Shown here: in pieces, positions 26,834 to 36,191 of the stretch
Numbering within the stretch: the first letter of the stretch is position 1
How the letters are laid out: every line of letters begins with the position of its first letter
Source of the DNA: CAVXHV01 sp963761445
GTDB lineage: Bacteria > Planctomycetota > Planctomycetia > Isosphaerales > Isosphaeraceae
Direction: 5' to 3'
NCBI GenBank assembly: GCA_963761445.1
Contig: CAVXHV010000004.1
Coordinates: 1,302,001 to 1,366,000, forward strand
DNA: 64,000 nt
Translations under genes and position numbers: made by a program
The notes under the pieces: generated by a model
What the model was told of the DNA's origin: nothing
Seen by the model: the letters and a program-made list of their open reading frames with translations, nothing else
Database searches by the model: none

Positions 26834-26930
26834 CGATATCTCGCGTCCTGTAGCAGGCACACTCCGCCCGCCGAGATCCCCGGCTGAATGTCGCCGGAGT
26901 GGCCCGGGCCGTTGAGAAATTGTACTTAGT

Positions 26931-28376
26931 TCATGCGAGCACTTCTTTAATGATATGCCCATGCACGTCCGTTAAGCGCCGATCAATCCCGTTGTGGCGA
27001 AACGTGAGCCGGGTGTGGTCGATCCCCAGCAAATGTAAAATCGTCGCGTGCACGTCATAACAATACGCGCCGCCGCTCGCCGCCCTCCATCCCCACGGAT
27101 CACTCTCCCCATAAGACACCCCCGCCTTGACGCCCGCCCCCGCCAGCCAGGCGACGGACGTGCCCCCATTATGGTCGCGCCCGGTCGCCCCCTGCGTGAA
27201 CGGCTGCCGGCCAAACTCCGTGCTGAAGACGACGAGCGTGTCGTCCATGAGGCCCCGCGCTCCCAGATTGCGCAGCAATCCGGCGATCGGCCGGTCCACG
27301 GTGCGGGCAATCGCCGGCAGCTCGTTGGGGATATCGGTGTGATTGTCCCAGTTGTTTTTCGGGCCACCCGCACCGCTCCACACCTGCACAAACCGCACGC
27401 CCCGCTCGAGCAATCTCCGGGCCAGCAGACAGCGCCGGCCGAAATCGGCGGTGGTTGGCTCAAGAAGCCCATACATTCTCTGCGTCGCCGCTGTTTCACT
27501 CGAGAGATCGAGCGCCTCAGGCGCCGACTGCTGCATGCGGGCCGCCAGCTCATACGCTGCGATCCGTGATTCCAGTCGCGAGTCTCCGGGGTTGGCGGCG
27601 GCGTGCAACTGGTTCAGTCTCGCGAGCAAATCGCGTCCGTCATGCCCGCTTTCCGCGGTGATGAACGATGCCCCAGCCGGCGGAAAGAGATCGGGGATCG
27701 GCCGCGCAGCACCGGCTTCGAGAATCGTCCCCTGGTGCGATTGAGGAAGAAAACCCGACGTGAAGTTTCCCTTGGCGTTATACGGCAGCCCCTTCGGGTC
27801 CGGCAGCACCACGAAGCAGGGCAAGTTGTCCGAAAGCGAGCCCAGGCCATACGACAGCCAAGCCCCCATGCTGGGAAACCCTGGCATCAGAAACCCAGTA
27901 TTCATCATGTAGCTGGCCGGCCCGTGCACGTTCGTCTTGGACGACACCGCCATCAGGAAAGCAAGCCCGTCCACGCACCCCGCCAGCTCGGGAAACACGC
28001 TGCTCACCCACCGGCCGCATTCACCGTATTGCCGGAACGCAAACGGGCTCTTCATCAGGTTCCCGGGCGCACTCGTGGGCGCCTCGAAGTGTGCCCCCGG
28101 ATCAAACGGCTTGCCGTCGCGCCGGTGCAGCTCGGGCTTATAGTCGAACGTGTCCATCTGGCTCACGCCGCCGTTCATGAAAAGCTGCACGACGCGGCGC
28201 GCCTTGGCCACATGATGCAGTCCCCCATTGAGTGCGGCTCGATCCGCCGGCCGCGACGCAGATCCGTCGGTTCCAGCGAGCAGTCCATCTTGCGCCAGCA
28301 GTTCGGCCAGCGCGATTCCGCCCAGCCCACCCCCAGCCCGCCACAGAAACTGCCGCCGCGGGATCCGGTTGTTCAT
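26931..28376 (-). CDS. DUF1501 family protein with Tat signal
   Basis: 481 residues. The N-terminus MNNRIPRRQFLWRAGGGLGG is a Tat-type twin-arginine leader. The rest is the alkaline-phosphatase-like DUF1501 fold: VQLFMNGGVSQMDTFDYKPE, SMGAWLSYGLGS, VRFVQVWSGAGGPKNNWDNH, VVFSTEFGRQPFTQG, GRDHNGGTS and RLTDVHGHIIKEVL. Members occur in planctomycetes almost always next to a DUF1549/DUF1553 protein, as here with a 19-base gap. Their biochemical role is unproven; a periplasmic phosphohydrolase or sulfohydrolase-like activity is often suggested. The 3' end is duplicated as a stub at 24976-25032. Confidence 0.92.
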   Translation of the reverse strand: MNNRIPRRQFLWRAGGGLGGIALAELLAQDGLLAGTDGSASRPADRAALNGGLHHVAKARRVVQLFMNGGVSQMDTFDYKPELHRRDGKPFDPGAHFEAPTSAPGNLMKSPFAFRQYGECGRWVSSVFPELAGCVDGLAFLMAVSSKTNVHGPASYMMNTGFLMPGFPSMGAWLSYGLGSLSDNLPCFVVLPDPKGLPYNAKGNFTSGFLPQSHQGTILEAGAARPIPDLFPPAGASFITAESGHDGRDLLARLNQLHAAANPGDSRLESRIAAYELAARMQQSAPEALDLSSETAATQRMYGLLEPTTADFGRRCLLARRLLERGVRFVQVWSGAGGPKNNWDNHTDIPNELPAIARTVDRPIAGLLRNLGARGLMDDTLVVFSTEFGRQPFTQGATGRDHNGGTSVAWLAGAGVKAGVSYGESDPWGWRAASGGAYCYDVHATILHLLGIDHTRLTFRHNGIDRRLTDVHGHIIKEVLA

Positions 28377-28395
28377 GACGACGTTTCCAGTTGAA

Positions 28396-30750
28396 TCAAT
28401 TCACAAACAAAAACTCATTGCTATTGATGATCACGCGGCAGAGGTTCAAGAGCCCGTGCCGCGCGGCATACTGTCCCAGCAGCGAAAGCTCTTCAGATGA
28501 CGGAGCCCGGCCAAACGCCGCCAGAAATGCGACGCGAATCTGGTCGTCTAGCCTGGGCGAGGCATGTCGCAATCGCTCGGCCATCGGCTCACATTGACGC
28601 AGCACGAATGGATTGTTGAGTAGCTCGAGTGCTTGCAGCGGCGTGGTCGACTCGTTGCGCACCGCCGTGAGCTGCGACGGGTCGGCCGAATCGAACGCGT
28701 CGTAGAACGGGTCCGGCAGCGTGCGAAACACAAACCGGTACACCGCCCGGCGGCATGAGCCGGGGCCGTTCCAGTCATACCTCGTGTAATCCACCACAGG
28801 AGTGACGTGCACCCCTGGGCTGAGCGTGAACTGCTGAAGTGACGGCCCGCCCATCGTCACGTCCAATCGCCCGGCGAGCTTGAGGATCGCGTCGTGGATC
28901 GATTCGGCATCGAGTCGCCGGCGATTCTGCCGCCAGAGCCACACATTGTCGCCGTCCCTGGCCGCGAAGCTCGGCTCACTCGTGGCGCACTGGCGATAAG
29001 CCGCACTGGTTACGATCAGCCGGTCGAGCTGCTTGAGCGATCCACCCGAGTCGCGGAACGTCGTCGCCAGCCAGTCGAGCAGCTCAGGATGCGAGGGCAG
29101 AGCACCCATTCGTCCGAAATCGTTGGGCGTGGAGACCAGCCCGCGGCCGAAGTGGTGCTGCCATGCCCGGTTCACGATTGATCGCCACGAAAGCGAATTG
29201 CGCGGGTCGATGATCCAGCGAGCCAGGCACGCACGGCGGGCCGACTCCGCGGCGGTCTTCTCGATCGCGAATCGCGACGGCAGGTCCTTCAAGCATCCGA
29301 GCGTGCCCGGCGACGCAGGCTTCACGGGAAAGTGGATGTCGCCGCGCCGTAGCACGCTCACCGCCCTCGGTGCCCCCGGTGGCTTATGCCCCGCATCCGG
29401 TGCGAACTCGCTCGCCGCAGCAAACACAAGCTGCTGCGGCGGAAGCGCCGCTAGCATCGCCTCGATCCATCCGACGCGATCCCCGTTCGATTTCCTGGCC
29501 GTTTCGAGCTCGCCCGCAAGTGACCGCCGCAGCTCGCCAACGCGGCGATCCGTATCGTAAGGCCGCTCGGCCTTGTCGACCCCGGCAAACACGGCTTGCA
29601 GACTGTAATAATCCTCCTGCGAGATGGGATCAAACTTGTGGTCATGGCACCTCGCGCATCCGGCGGTCGAGCTGACGAATGTCGACATCACGGTCGAGAC
29701 CATATCGTCGCGGTCGATGTAATGGCCGATCTGGCGATCGATGCTGTCGTCGCGAATGTCGCGCAGCGAGCTTTCATCCCACGGTCCGGCCGCCAGCATG
29801 CCCAGCGCCACCGCCAGCTCAGGGTCATCCGGAAAGAGAGCATCGCCCGCCACTTGCTCGGCGACGAATCGCGAATAGGGCGTGTCGCGGTTGAACGATC
29901 GAATCAAATAATCGCGATAAGGCCACGCATTGGGCCTGATGCGGTCCTGGTCGTGCCCGTGCGTCTCGGCAAAATGAACCAGGTCCATCCAGTTCCGGGC
30001 CCAGCGCTCGCCGTAATGCGGGCTGTCGAGAAGCCGCTCGACGAGCCGCTCGTACGCATCGGCCGAGCGATCGTTCTCGAACGCGTCGACGGTTTCCGGC
30101 TCGGGTGGCAGTCCCAGGAGATCGAACGAGAGCCGCCGAATCATGGTGCGCCGTGATGCTTCGGCCGAGGGAGCGAGTCCCTTTTCGGTCAGCTTGGCAA
30201 ATACGAATGCATCAATCGGATTGCCAGGCCAGCCCGGCGGGGCACCCACGACCCGCGGCACGGCCGGGCGCTCGAGCGGTGTGAGCGACCACCAGAGAGC
30301 ACCCACCGCGGGCACGATCGCCACCGCACCGCTCGACTTCCCGTCGCGCGGGTCCGGTGCTCCCATCTTGATCCACTCGCGGAAATCCCCGACGACACTG
30401 GCGGCCAATCTTCCTTTGGGCGGCATCGGCTCGATGCCCTTGGAGCCCGCGATCGCCTGGAACAGGAGGCTCTCGTCCAGGTTGCCCGGCACGACCGCGG
30501 CACCGCTATCGCCACCGGTCCGGATTCCGTCGCGGGTATCGACCCGAAGCCCGCCGCGCAATTTCTTCGCCTGGCTCGAATGGCATTCGTAACACCGCTC
30601 GACCAGCACCGGCCGTATCTTGCTTTCGAAAAACGCGACCCCGGCGGCATCGTCGCCCGCACGGACGGCAGTCGAGAAGCACGCAATGAGCGCGACGCAA
30701 ACCCCCCAAACGATGCATGCCGCACCGTGTTTCCGGTACGAGCGCTCCAT
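28396..30750 (-). CDS. DUF1549/DUF1553 protein with planctomycete cytochrome c domain
   Basis: I place the start at ATG 30750 (MERSYRKHGAACIVWGVCVA), which opens a signal peptide ending TAVRAG. The upstream in-frame 70 codons only translate the GGGGGG-rich repeat. Domain order: cytochrome-c-like PSCyt1 with the haem motif CYECH and distal MPPKGRLA; DUF1549 (NPIDAFVFAKLTEKGLAPSA, RRLSFDLLGLPPEPETVDAF); DUF1553 (RNSLSWRSIVNRAWQHHFGR). About 785 residues, a normal size. Presumed periplasmic, single-haem redox protein acting with the DUF1501 protein downstream, with which it forms an operon. The family substrate is unknown. Confidence 0.92.
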   Translation of the reverse strand: MERSYRKHGAACIVWGVCVALIACFSTAVRAGDDAAGVAFFESKIRPVLVERCYECHSSQAKKLRGGLRVDTRDGIRTGGDSGAAVVPGNLDESLLFQAIAGSKGIEPMPPKGRLAASVVGDFREWIKMGAPDPRDGKSSGAVAIVPAVGALWWSLTPLERPAVPRVVGAPPGWPGNPIDAFVFAKLTEKGLAPSAEASRRTMIRRLSFDLLGLPPEPETVDAFENDRSADAYERLVERLLDSPHYGERWARNWMDLVHFAETHGHDQDRIRPNAWPYRDYLIRSFNRDTPYSRFVAEQVAGDALFPDDPELAVALGMLAAGPWDESSLRDIRDDSIDRQIGHYIDRDDMVSTVMSTFVSSTAGCARCHDHKFDPISQEDYYSLQAVFAGVDKAERPYDTDRRVGELRRSLAGELETARKSNGDRVGWIEAMLAALPPQQLVFAAASEFAPDAGHKPPGAPRAVSVLRRGDIHFPVKPASPGTLGCLKDLPSRFAIEKTAAESARRACLARWIIDPRNSLSWRSIVNRAWQHHFGRGLVSTPNDFGRMGALPSHPELLDWLATTFRDSGGSLKQLDRLIVTSAAYRQCATSEPSFAARDGDNVWLWRQNRRRLDAESIHDAILKLAGRLDVTMGGPSLQQFTLSPGVHVTPVVDYTRYDWNGPGSCRRAVYRFVFRTLPDPFYDAFDSADPSQLTAVRNESTTPLQALELLNNPFVLRQCEPMAERLRHASPRLDDQIRVAFLAAFGRAPSSEELSLLGQYAARHGLLNLCRVIINSNEFLFVN

Positions 30751-30765
30751 CTCCGCCCGACTCCC

Positions 30766-31019
30766 GTAGGGTGGGCTGTTGAAAACTTGCGATCTAACGA
30801 ACGATGACCGGCGTGTGTTGCGCAAAGCTTCCCCCCCTTCAGAAGGGGAGCGCAAAGCTTCCCCCCCTTTAGAAGGGGGGCGAAGCTTCCCCCCCTTTAG
30901 AAGGGGGGGCCAGGGGGGGTGCATCGCGGTGGCCACCGTAACGCAACCGTCGCGCAACAAAAAGCGCCAAATCGTTCACCGCGAAATTCATCAACAAGGC
31001 CCACTTTTGAACAGCCCAC
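30766..31019. mobile_element. Inverted-repeat element enclosing a cluster of CCCCCCTT/AAGGGGGG palindromes
   Basis: GGGTGGGCTGTTGAAAACTTG (30769-30789) is matched in reverse complement by CACTTTTGAACAGCCCACC (31002-31020). The ~210 bases between contain three or four tandem palindromes of the type CCCCCCTTTAGAAGGGGGG joined by CGCAAAGCTT or CGAAGCTT (30825-30920). The element lies directly upstream of the DUF1549/DUF1553 gene and may hold or block its promoter. Confidence 0.6.
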
Positions 31020-31021
31020 CC

Positions 31022-31091
31022 GTAGGGTCCGCTGTTGCGGACCATGCTCCCGTAGGGTCCGCCATTGCGGACCATCCGGATTGCGGACCCC
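31022..31091. repeat. Three GGTCCGC/GCGGACC palindrome copies
   Basis: GTAGGGTCCGC(T/C)(G/A)TTGCGGACCAT occurs twice, followed by a half copy ATTGCGGACC. A further copy is at 23992-24009. Typical dispersed intergenic hairpins. Confidence 0.75.
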
Positions 31092-31234
31092 GTGAGTATC
31101 GACCCCGTGATCCACCATCCGGCACACAACTGTTCAACAAAACTCTAACACGTTTTGGGCAAGGAGTCATCACCAGCCTGGGCTGATGCGATAGAATGGA
31201 GCGCCGAGGAATCACGAAAGATTCGAGGTCAGAA

Positions 31235-31684
31235 ATGATCGAAAAGCAACATGCCGCAGGTGATCCATCAGCTCGCTTCTGTTCGTTCTGCAAGAAAAGT
31301 GAAGCAGAAGTAGGCAGTCTCATCGAAGGTCCTGGAATCGAAGGAGCGTCACCCGTCTTCATCTGCGCCGCGTGCGTGGATCTTTGCTCATCGATTCTTC
31401 AGCAAGAAGAGCACCAGGCTGCCACCTCCGTCGGTCAGCCGTCCGACTCCCGCGCCGCCGAGGCCACGAGCCGTCAAGTCGATAACGCTCTGAGCAACCT
31501 CGACGACCTCGAGTTCCAGATCGTCGAGCTTCGCTATGGCCTCGCCGACGGCTATTCATACAGCCACGAAGAGCTCGCCGGGCTTCTCAAGATCACGCCC
31601 GAGAAAGTCCAGGAGATCGAGGCCGCAGCCGTCGCGAAGTTGAAGCAAACATCGGCTGGCATTCCGGACCCAGAGGAATCATGA
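31235..31684 (+). CDS. ClpX-type zinc finger fused to a sigma-70 region 4-like helix-turn-helix
   Basis: 149 residues from ATG 31235, with GAGG about seven bases upstream; an earlier in-frame ATG at 31196 lacks an RBS. Residues ~13-57 match the C4 zinc-binding domain of ClpX: RFCSFCKKSEAEVGSLIEGP and FICAACVDLCSSIL, with the CxxC...CxxC set complete. After a Ser/Ala-rich linker, residues ~95-145 resemble sigma-70 region 4 (LEFQIVELRYGLADGYSYSH, EELAGLLKITPEKVQEIEAA). No AAA+ ATPase part is present, so it is not ClpX. By analogy the zinc domain would dimerise or bind adaptors/substrates and the C-terminus would contact DNA or polymerase; both are inference. A 5' duplicate stub follows at 31676. 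Confidence 0.8.
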   Translation: MIEKQHAAGDPSARFCSFCKKSEAEVGSLIEGPGIEGASPVFICAACVDLCSSILQQEEHQAATSVGQPSDSRAAEATSRQVDNALSNLDDLEFQIVELRYGLADGYSYSHEELAGLLKITPEKVQEIEAAAVAKLKQTSAGIPDPEES

Positions 31685-31745
31685 AGGGTGCGAGCCCTGC
31701 AATGGTCGAAAAACGACACGCCGCCGGTGATCAGTCCACCGTAAG
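31676..31745 (+). pseudogene. 5' stub duplicating the zinc-finger gene start
   Basis: GAATCATGAAGGGTGCGAG then the codons MVEKRHAAGDQSTV mirror the region before and including MIEKQHAAGDPSAR at 31235. Similarity ends after ~14 codons. The stub begins at the stop codon of the intact gene. Confidence 0.65.
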
Positions 31746-31768
31746 GCACAGTCTCGCCGTGATCCCTC

Positions 31769-32433
31769 TCAGTAGAGAAACGGCACCAGCCGCCACGTTT
31801 GCCGCCGGTAACTGCCATATCGCTCGCCAAACTCCGACTCGAGCAAAGCCTCTTCGGAATTCATGCGCGCCAAGAGCGGTGGCACCAAGAGCAGCGAGAC
31901 CAGCACGCCGATCGCGCTGCGGAATACCAGTGACCAGCCAAAGAGGGTCACCAGCAACCCCAGGTAGCTTGGGTGGCGGATCACGCGATAGAAGCCGTCC
32001 GTCACGAGCTCATGCCCTTCCTGGATCGCCACCAGACCGCTGAATCGCCTCCCCAGCACGAAGACTGGCCCGATGCGCAAGACGCAGCCGATCGCCAGCA
32101 GCGCCAGGCCGACGTAGCGCACGACGTTGCCGTCGAGAGTCCAGACTTCGCGCCGGTCCGTGTACGCCGGCAGCCACGCCAGTAAGAAGCCGAGGATCAA
32201 GAAAGGTATGAAAATCCACCGGTTGCTCGTGTCCTCGCGCCGGCCGCTCGAGATGTTGCCACTTGTGAACATGCCAGCGATCGACGCCACAACGAAGACC
32301 AAGAGCGCCCCACCTGCGCCGGGTTGTCGATAAATGCCGGCCAGCCCCCATAACCCCAAACTGCCAGTCCGAAATAAACGGCCACGTTCGTCGCCGTCAC
32401 CAGCATCATGGCCCACTTCGGCAACGGCTTCAT
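31769..32433 (-). CDS. Isoprenylcysteine carboxyl methyltransferase-like membrane protein, frameshifted
   Basis: From ATG 32433 the frame gives PLPKWAMMLVTATNVAVYFG, a membrane helix, then shifts by one base near 32315 and continues GGALLVFVVASIAGMFTSGN to the stop at 31769. About 220 residues with four to five membrane helices. The C-terminal half holds the family motif: ELVTDGFYRVIRHPSYLGLL, the RHPxYxG site for SAM, and SEEALLESEFGERYGSYRRQ, the conserved E...Y..Y end. The ICMT/PEMT-like fold methylates small molecules or lipids; substrate unknown. The start overlaps the upstream TIGR03067-type gene by four bases (ATGA). Confidence 0.75.
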
Positions 32434-32891
32434 GATTTTGCTGGCTTCTCGCGCTTGTATGTGACCATGTAGTGTTTCGATCCCGCCGTGGTCTTGAATT
32501 CCTTGGGGCGTTTCTTCCCTTCGAGGTTATAGCATACCTTGAGTGTGTCGTCCTTGAGCTCATAAATCGCCGGGATCGTCTTGCCGTCGTTGGGGCCCTT
32601 GGTCCCTTTGATCTCCATCCCGGTCGGGTCGCTCTCCAGATCGAGCGTCACGGTTCCCTCGTCGACCTGCTCGCCGACGGTCACCGTGTATTTCTCGTCC
32701 TTGATCACAAGCTTGATCGTCTCGAACACACGCTTCGGCAGCCCCTCGCCGTCGAGCTCGGCCGCACTCGGTATCCACGTTCCGGTCATCTCGCCCAGGA
32801 CCTTCTTCACTTTCTCGTCATCATCGTATCGAGCACCCGCGGCAAGCGCAACGACGAATAGCGATGTGGCCACGATCATCGGGAATTTCAT
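32430..32891 (-). CDS. TIGR03067-type secreted protein
   Basis: 153 residues from ATG 32891 (MKFPMIVATSLFVVALAAGA), a good signal peptide. The domain reads LGEMTGTWIPSAAELDGEGL, IKDEKYTVTVGEQ, DEGTVTLDLESDPTGMEIKG and LKVCYNLEGKKRPKEF, the beta-rich lipocalin-like pattern of planctomycete TIGR03067 proteins. Function is unknown. It is translationally coupled to the membrane methyltransferase that follows. Confidence 0.8.
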   Translation of the reverse strand: MKFPMIVATSLFVVALAAGARYDDDEKVKKVLGEMTGTWIPSAAELDGEGLPKRVFETIKLVIKDEKYTVTVGEQVDEGTVTLDLESDPTGMEIKGTKGPNDGKTIPAIYELKDDTLKVCYNLEGKKRPKEFKTTAGSKHYMVTYKREKPAKS

Positions 32892-33230
32892 TTGATCAAT
32901 CCTCGGTAGCACACGTGGTCAGAACCTTTGCTGCCCGGGTATTTTAGCGTTCGAGCGGCCGCTTCTGGAAGAGTCTAACCCCGCGCGGCCTGAGCCCCTG
33001 GGCCGGCCTGGCACTTGCGCTCCACGACGCACCGGCCGCGGCGCAACCGATCAATCGATAAACTCCCACCGTGTCGCTTCTTCCCTGCGGCAAGATTCGC
33101 CTGCGGTTGTTAGAATCCTGAATGTCGGTTCCTCCGATTCCACTCGCGAATGGGTCAATCGCGAAAACGACTTCGCGTGCGTGCGGGTCGCATTTCGTTC
33201 GTCCGATGTCGTTGCTCGGGAGGAGATACT
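32892..33230. other. Divergent intergenic region
   Basis: No gene seen. It separates the leftward TIGR03067-type gene from the rightward beta-propeller gene and should carry both promoters. A TAGAAT hexamer at 33111-33116 is a possible rightward -10 box with no good -35. Confidence 0.4.
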
Positions 33231-34550
33231 ATGCTTCGAAATTCAACCAGCCTCCTCGTCTTCGTTTCGTTGGTCGTGTCGATCTCGGGATGTGGCGAGC
33301 CCGCCGAGCCCAATGCACCCCCGCTTACGGGATTGCCCGCGCCCGGCGAAACGACCCCGCGCGTCAAGATGATTTCGCCGGTCAGGTCGGTCACACCCAC
33401 CTCCGTATCGAGTCACGGCTCGGCTCAGAGGTCCGCCGCATCGGGGGAGCTCACGCTGATCGACACGGTCTCTCGCAACGACCTCATGAAAGTGGTGCGC
33501 ACCGAGTTCAGCCCGGACGGGAAGTTCCTCTACGCCACGTGCTGGAACCCAGGGGCCCTGGTCACATTCGCTCGCGACGTCCAGACCGGAAAGCTGACTC
33601 ACGTGCAAACGATCGCTGGCAACCCCGAGCTCGCCGGCGCCGGCGGCCTGACAATCTCGCCGGACGGCCGGCTCGCGGTGGTCACCGCATTTCAGTCCAA
33701 GGCTGTCATCCTGTTCGGGCGCGACGCGAAATCGGGCGAGCTGACCCGTCTGGAAGCGGCCCCTCGCAACGCACAGGATGTGGAATTCCCCGTCGCCGCG
33801 ACGTTTTCGCCCGACGGGAAGTTCGTGTGCATCGCCGACAACGGTGCGGGTTCCCGCTTTGGCGGCGTGCGCGTTTACCGGCTTGAGGGCGAAAAACTCG
33901 TCGATGCCGGAATGAATGATGGCCGCGATCGCTGCTTCCAGGGTGCCCGCAGCCTCGCCTTTCAGCCGCGATGGCAAGACGTTATTCGTGGCGAGCTGTG
34001 CCCCGGGCGCCTTGGTCGTCGCCGATTTCGACGGTGACTCGGCGCAATCCAGATCCGCCAGGTTCTCTGGGCCGTCGCCAAGGGCGGACGCGATTTTTCC
34101 AAACCCGATGTCGGTCAAGTCCCCGGTATCCAGGGCCTCATGGACGTCGTGCCAGGCCCCGACGGCCGGTTCATCACGACCAGCGCGGGCCGATTCAGCG
34201 GCCCCACGGTCGTCGCCAGCTTCAAGTACGGCGACGACGGGCACCTCGCGTGCGTCCAGGCCGTCAAGAGCACGAGTACCAGGTTCGCGGGTGGAAACCA
34301 GGTCGCCGTCAGCCCGGACGGCTGCAGCGTCTATGCGGCTGGAACCATCTCGGGCGTGATCGCCTGCGCAAGTCGTGATCCGCAGACCGGCCGGCTCGCG
34401 ACCGGCGTCGTGGTACCCGACGGCGGATCAACCGGCGGCCCTCCAAGCACGATGGGCGCTGCAGGCGTCACAGTTAGTGCCGACGGACGGTTCGTCTACG
34501 TGGCGACCGAAGACAAGAGCACCGTCTCCGTGTTCGCGCAAGCCGCCTGA
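33231..34550 (+). CDS. Lactonase/YncE-like beta-propeller lipoprotein, frameshifted
   Basis: ATG 33231 follows GGAGGAG. The signal peptide ends in a lipobox (VSISGC), so a lipoprotein is expected. Blades repeat the SPDGKFLYA pattern: EFSPDGKFLYATCWNPGALV, TISPDGRLAVVTAFQSKAVI, TFSPDGKFVCIADNGAGSR, VVPGPDGRFITTSAGRF, VSPDGCSVYAAGTISGVIAC and VSADGRFVYVATEDKSTV. The product breaks at one-base indels near 33960 and 34042; the frames rejoin cleanly (SRDGKTLFVASCAPG, then VLWAVAKGGRDFSKPD). About 440 residues, consistent with a seven-blade propeller. Ligand or activity unknown. Confidence 0.75.
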
Positions 34551-34599
34551 ATGACTGAGGTGAGTCGACCCGGGCCCTCGCCCCGATGAAGACAAGGTT

Positions 34600-36145
34600 C
34601 TACGCGAACAGGAGCGCGAACCTCGCAAGCTTCTTGAGACAGTCGTCCAGCGACTCTTCGAGGACATCCTCCGGACCTGTGCCGCGCTGGGAGGGTGTAC
34701 CACCTGCGTTTGACTCAGTAGCTCGCAGCGTGAATCGGCCCTCTCGCGCGGCCCGACCTAGCTTTTCAAGCAGAGCCGGGCGGTCATGATCTCCATCCAG
34801 CAACCACAGAACTTCCCTTCCAAAATCGTTCAATGTGCCCGCCTCGTGCCGCAAATTCGTGACGGTCTCGCCGAGCTGCGCTTGCACGCGAGCAAGAGCG
34901 CTGGCAACCGGCCTGTCGCTGATCTCGACGACGAACTTGGGAGGCAGCGTGCTCAGCTCGACGCGTTTCTGCCCGAAGCAGCGAATCAATCCGGCCGCAA
35001 GCGCTTGCGCTTCACCCGGGCTTCCTGCAGACTGGACACCGATCGATTCCTGCAACTCGATCTTCACTTTCTCGAGCAACGATTCGAACGAGACCGCCAG
35101 TGGCCAGAGCTGTTGAAGCCGGTAGAGCGCCGCTTCGAGAATCGGCTCATCCCGCGACTCAGCCTGATCCTGGGTACCGGTGCTGCGTGCCGCGACATGA
35201 AGCCGGTCGATCTGACCGGCGTGCACGCCGCGCTGCCATTCGAGTTTAGCGTGGCATAAGACGCTTTGACGGAATCTGCGATTGATGACGAAGTCCAGGA
35301 ATTGCTCGTACTCGACGTTGTCGTTCGAAAGCCGCCCGAGCCCGTCTGCGATTTCTGGCGGCAGGCTTTCGACGGGAATCGAGGTATTCTGCACCTCGGC
35401 GACGAACTGCAACCCCTGGCGCCGGGCTCGATCGACGAAGTCGTGGAAATACACGGGCTCGTTCACCGACTCCAGATGGTCATGCAGCAGGTACGAATCG
35501 TTCCGGGCCGTGATGTAGTCAAGCTCTTGCCCCAGCAGGCTGCTATAGACCGGCTCGATTCCCTGGGCCGACGCGGCCATGAAGCTCAGGATGCCCCTCG
35601 CTTCGCGGCACGAGCCTCTGGTTCTTCAAATCGCCGCACGTGGTAGCACATCATCTCGCGAACCAGCCCGCGAAAATGCCAGCCGGGATAGGTGTTGTAG
35701 CTGACGTAAACAAGTCCATGGGGCGCCAGGCACCGTGCCGAGATTTCCAGGATTTTCTCCTGAACGTCTCGTTCGACCCATGAAAACGTTCCGTGGCAGA
35801 TGATGAAATCAAATGTCCCGATTGCCGAATCGAGGTCAAGGATGTCGCGTGACTCGACCCGGATGTTGCGCAATCCCACTCGCCCGATCAGTTCGCACGC
35901 GTCTTGAACCTGCGCAGGCGAGGAGTCAAACCCGACGAACTGGGCGTCAGGCATCGCGACTGCCATCGGGATCAGATTCCCCCCCCTGCGCAGCCGAGCT
36001 CGAGAACGCGGCAGCCGTGCACCACCGGTGCTTTGAAACCCGCCAGAATCGCCACGGTCGCAAGCTGATCGGGGTGGCTCGACCGATAGGGATCGTTCGG
36101 GTATGGAACCTCCTGGTAACTCGTCGGTGTCGGTTTGAACAGCAT
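34600..36145 (-). CDS. Class I SAM methyltransferase with regulatory domain, frameshifted
   Basis: From ATG 36145: TSYQEVPYPNDPYRSSHPDQ, VHGCRVLELGCAGGG (SAM motif I), then QFVGFDSSPAQVQDACELIG, SRDILDLDSAIGTFDFIICH and YVSYNTYPGWHFRGLVREMM. A methyltransferase regulatory domain follows (SYLLHDHLESVNEPVYFHDF). Two frame breaks separate the pieces. One is at a C8 run on the plus strand (35979-35986); removing or adding one base there joins GGG to NLIPMAVAMPD. The other is near 35590. A normal protein of ~515 residues results. The substrate of this family is not established. Confidence 0.75.
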
Positions 36146-36191
36146 GGTGGAGAAGCTTCCCGAACCCCCTGCCGCGTTGCCCGCAATCCTA

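Noticed and set aside
30751..30960. Extended N-terminus of the DUF1549 protein
   Set aside because: The extra 70 codons translate the G-run repeat; the signal peptide begins at 30750.
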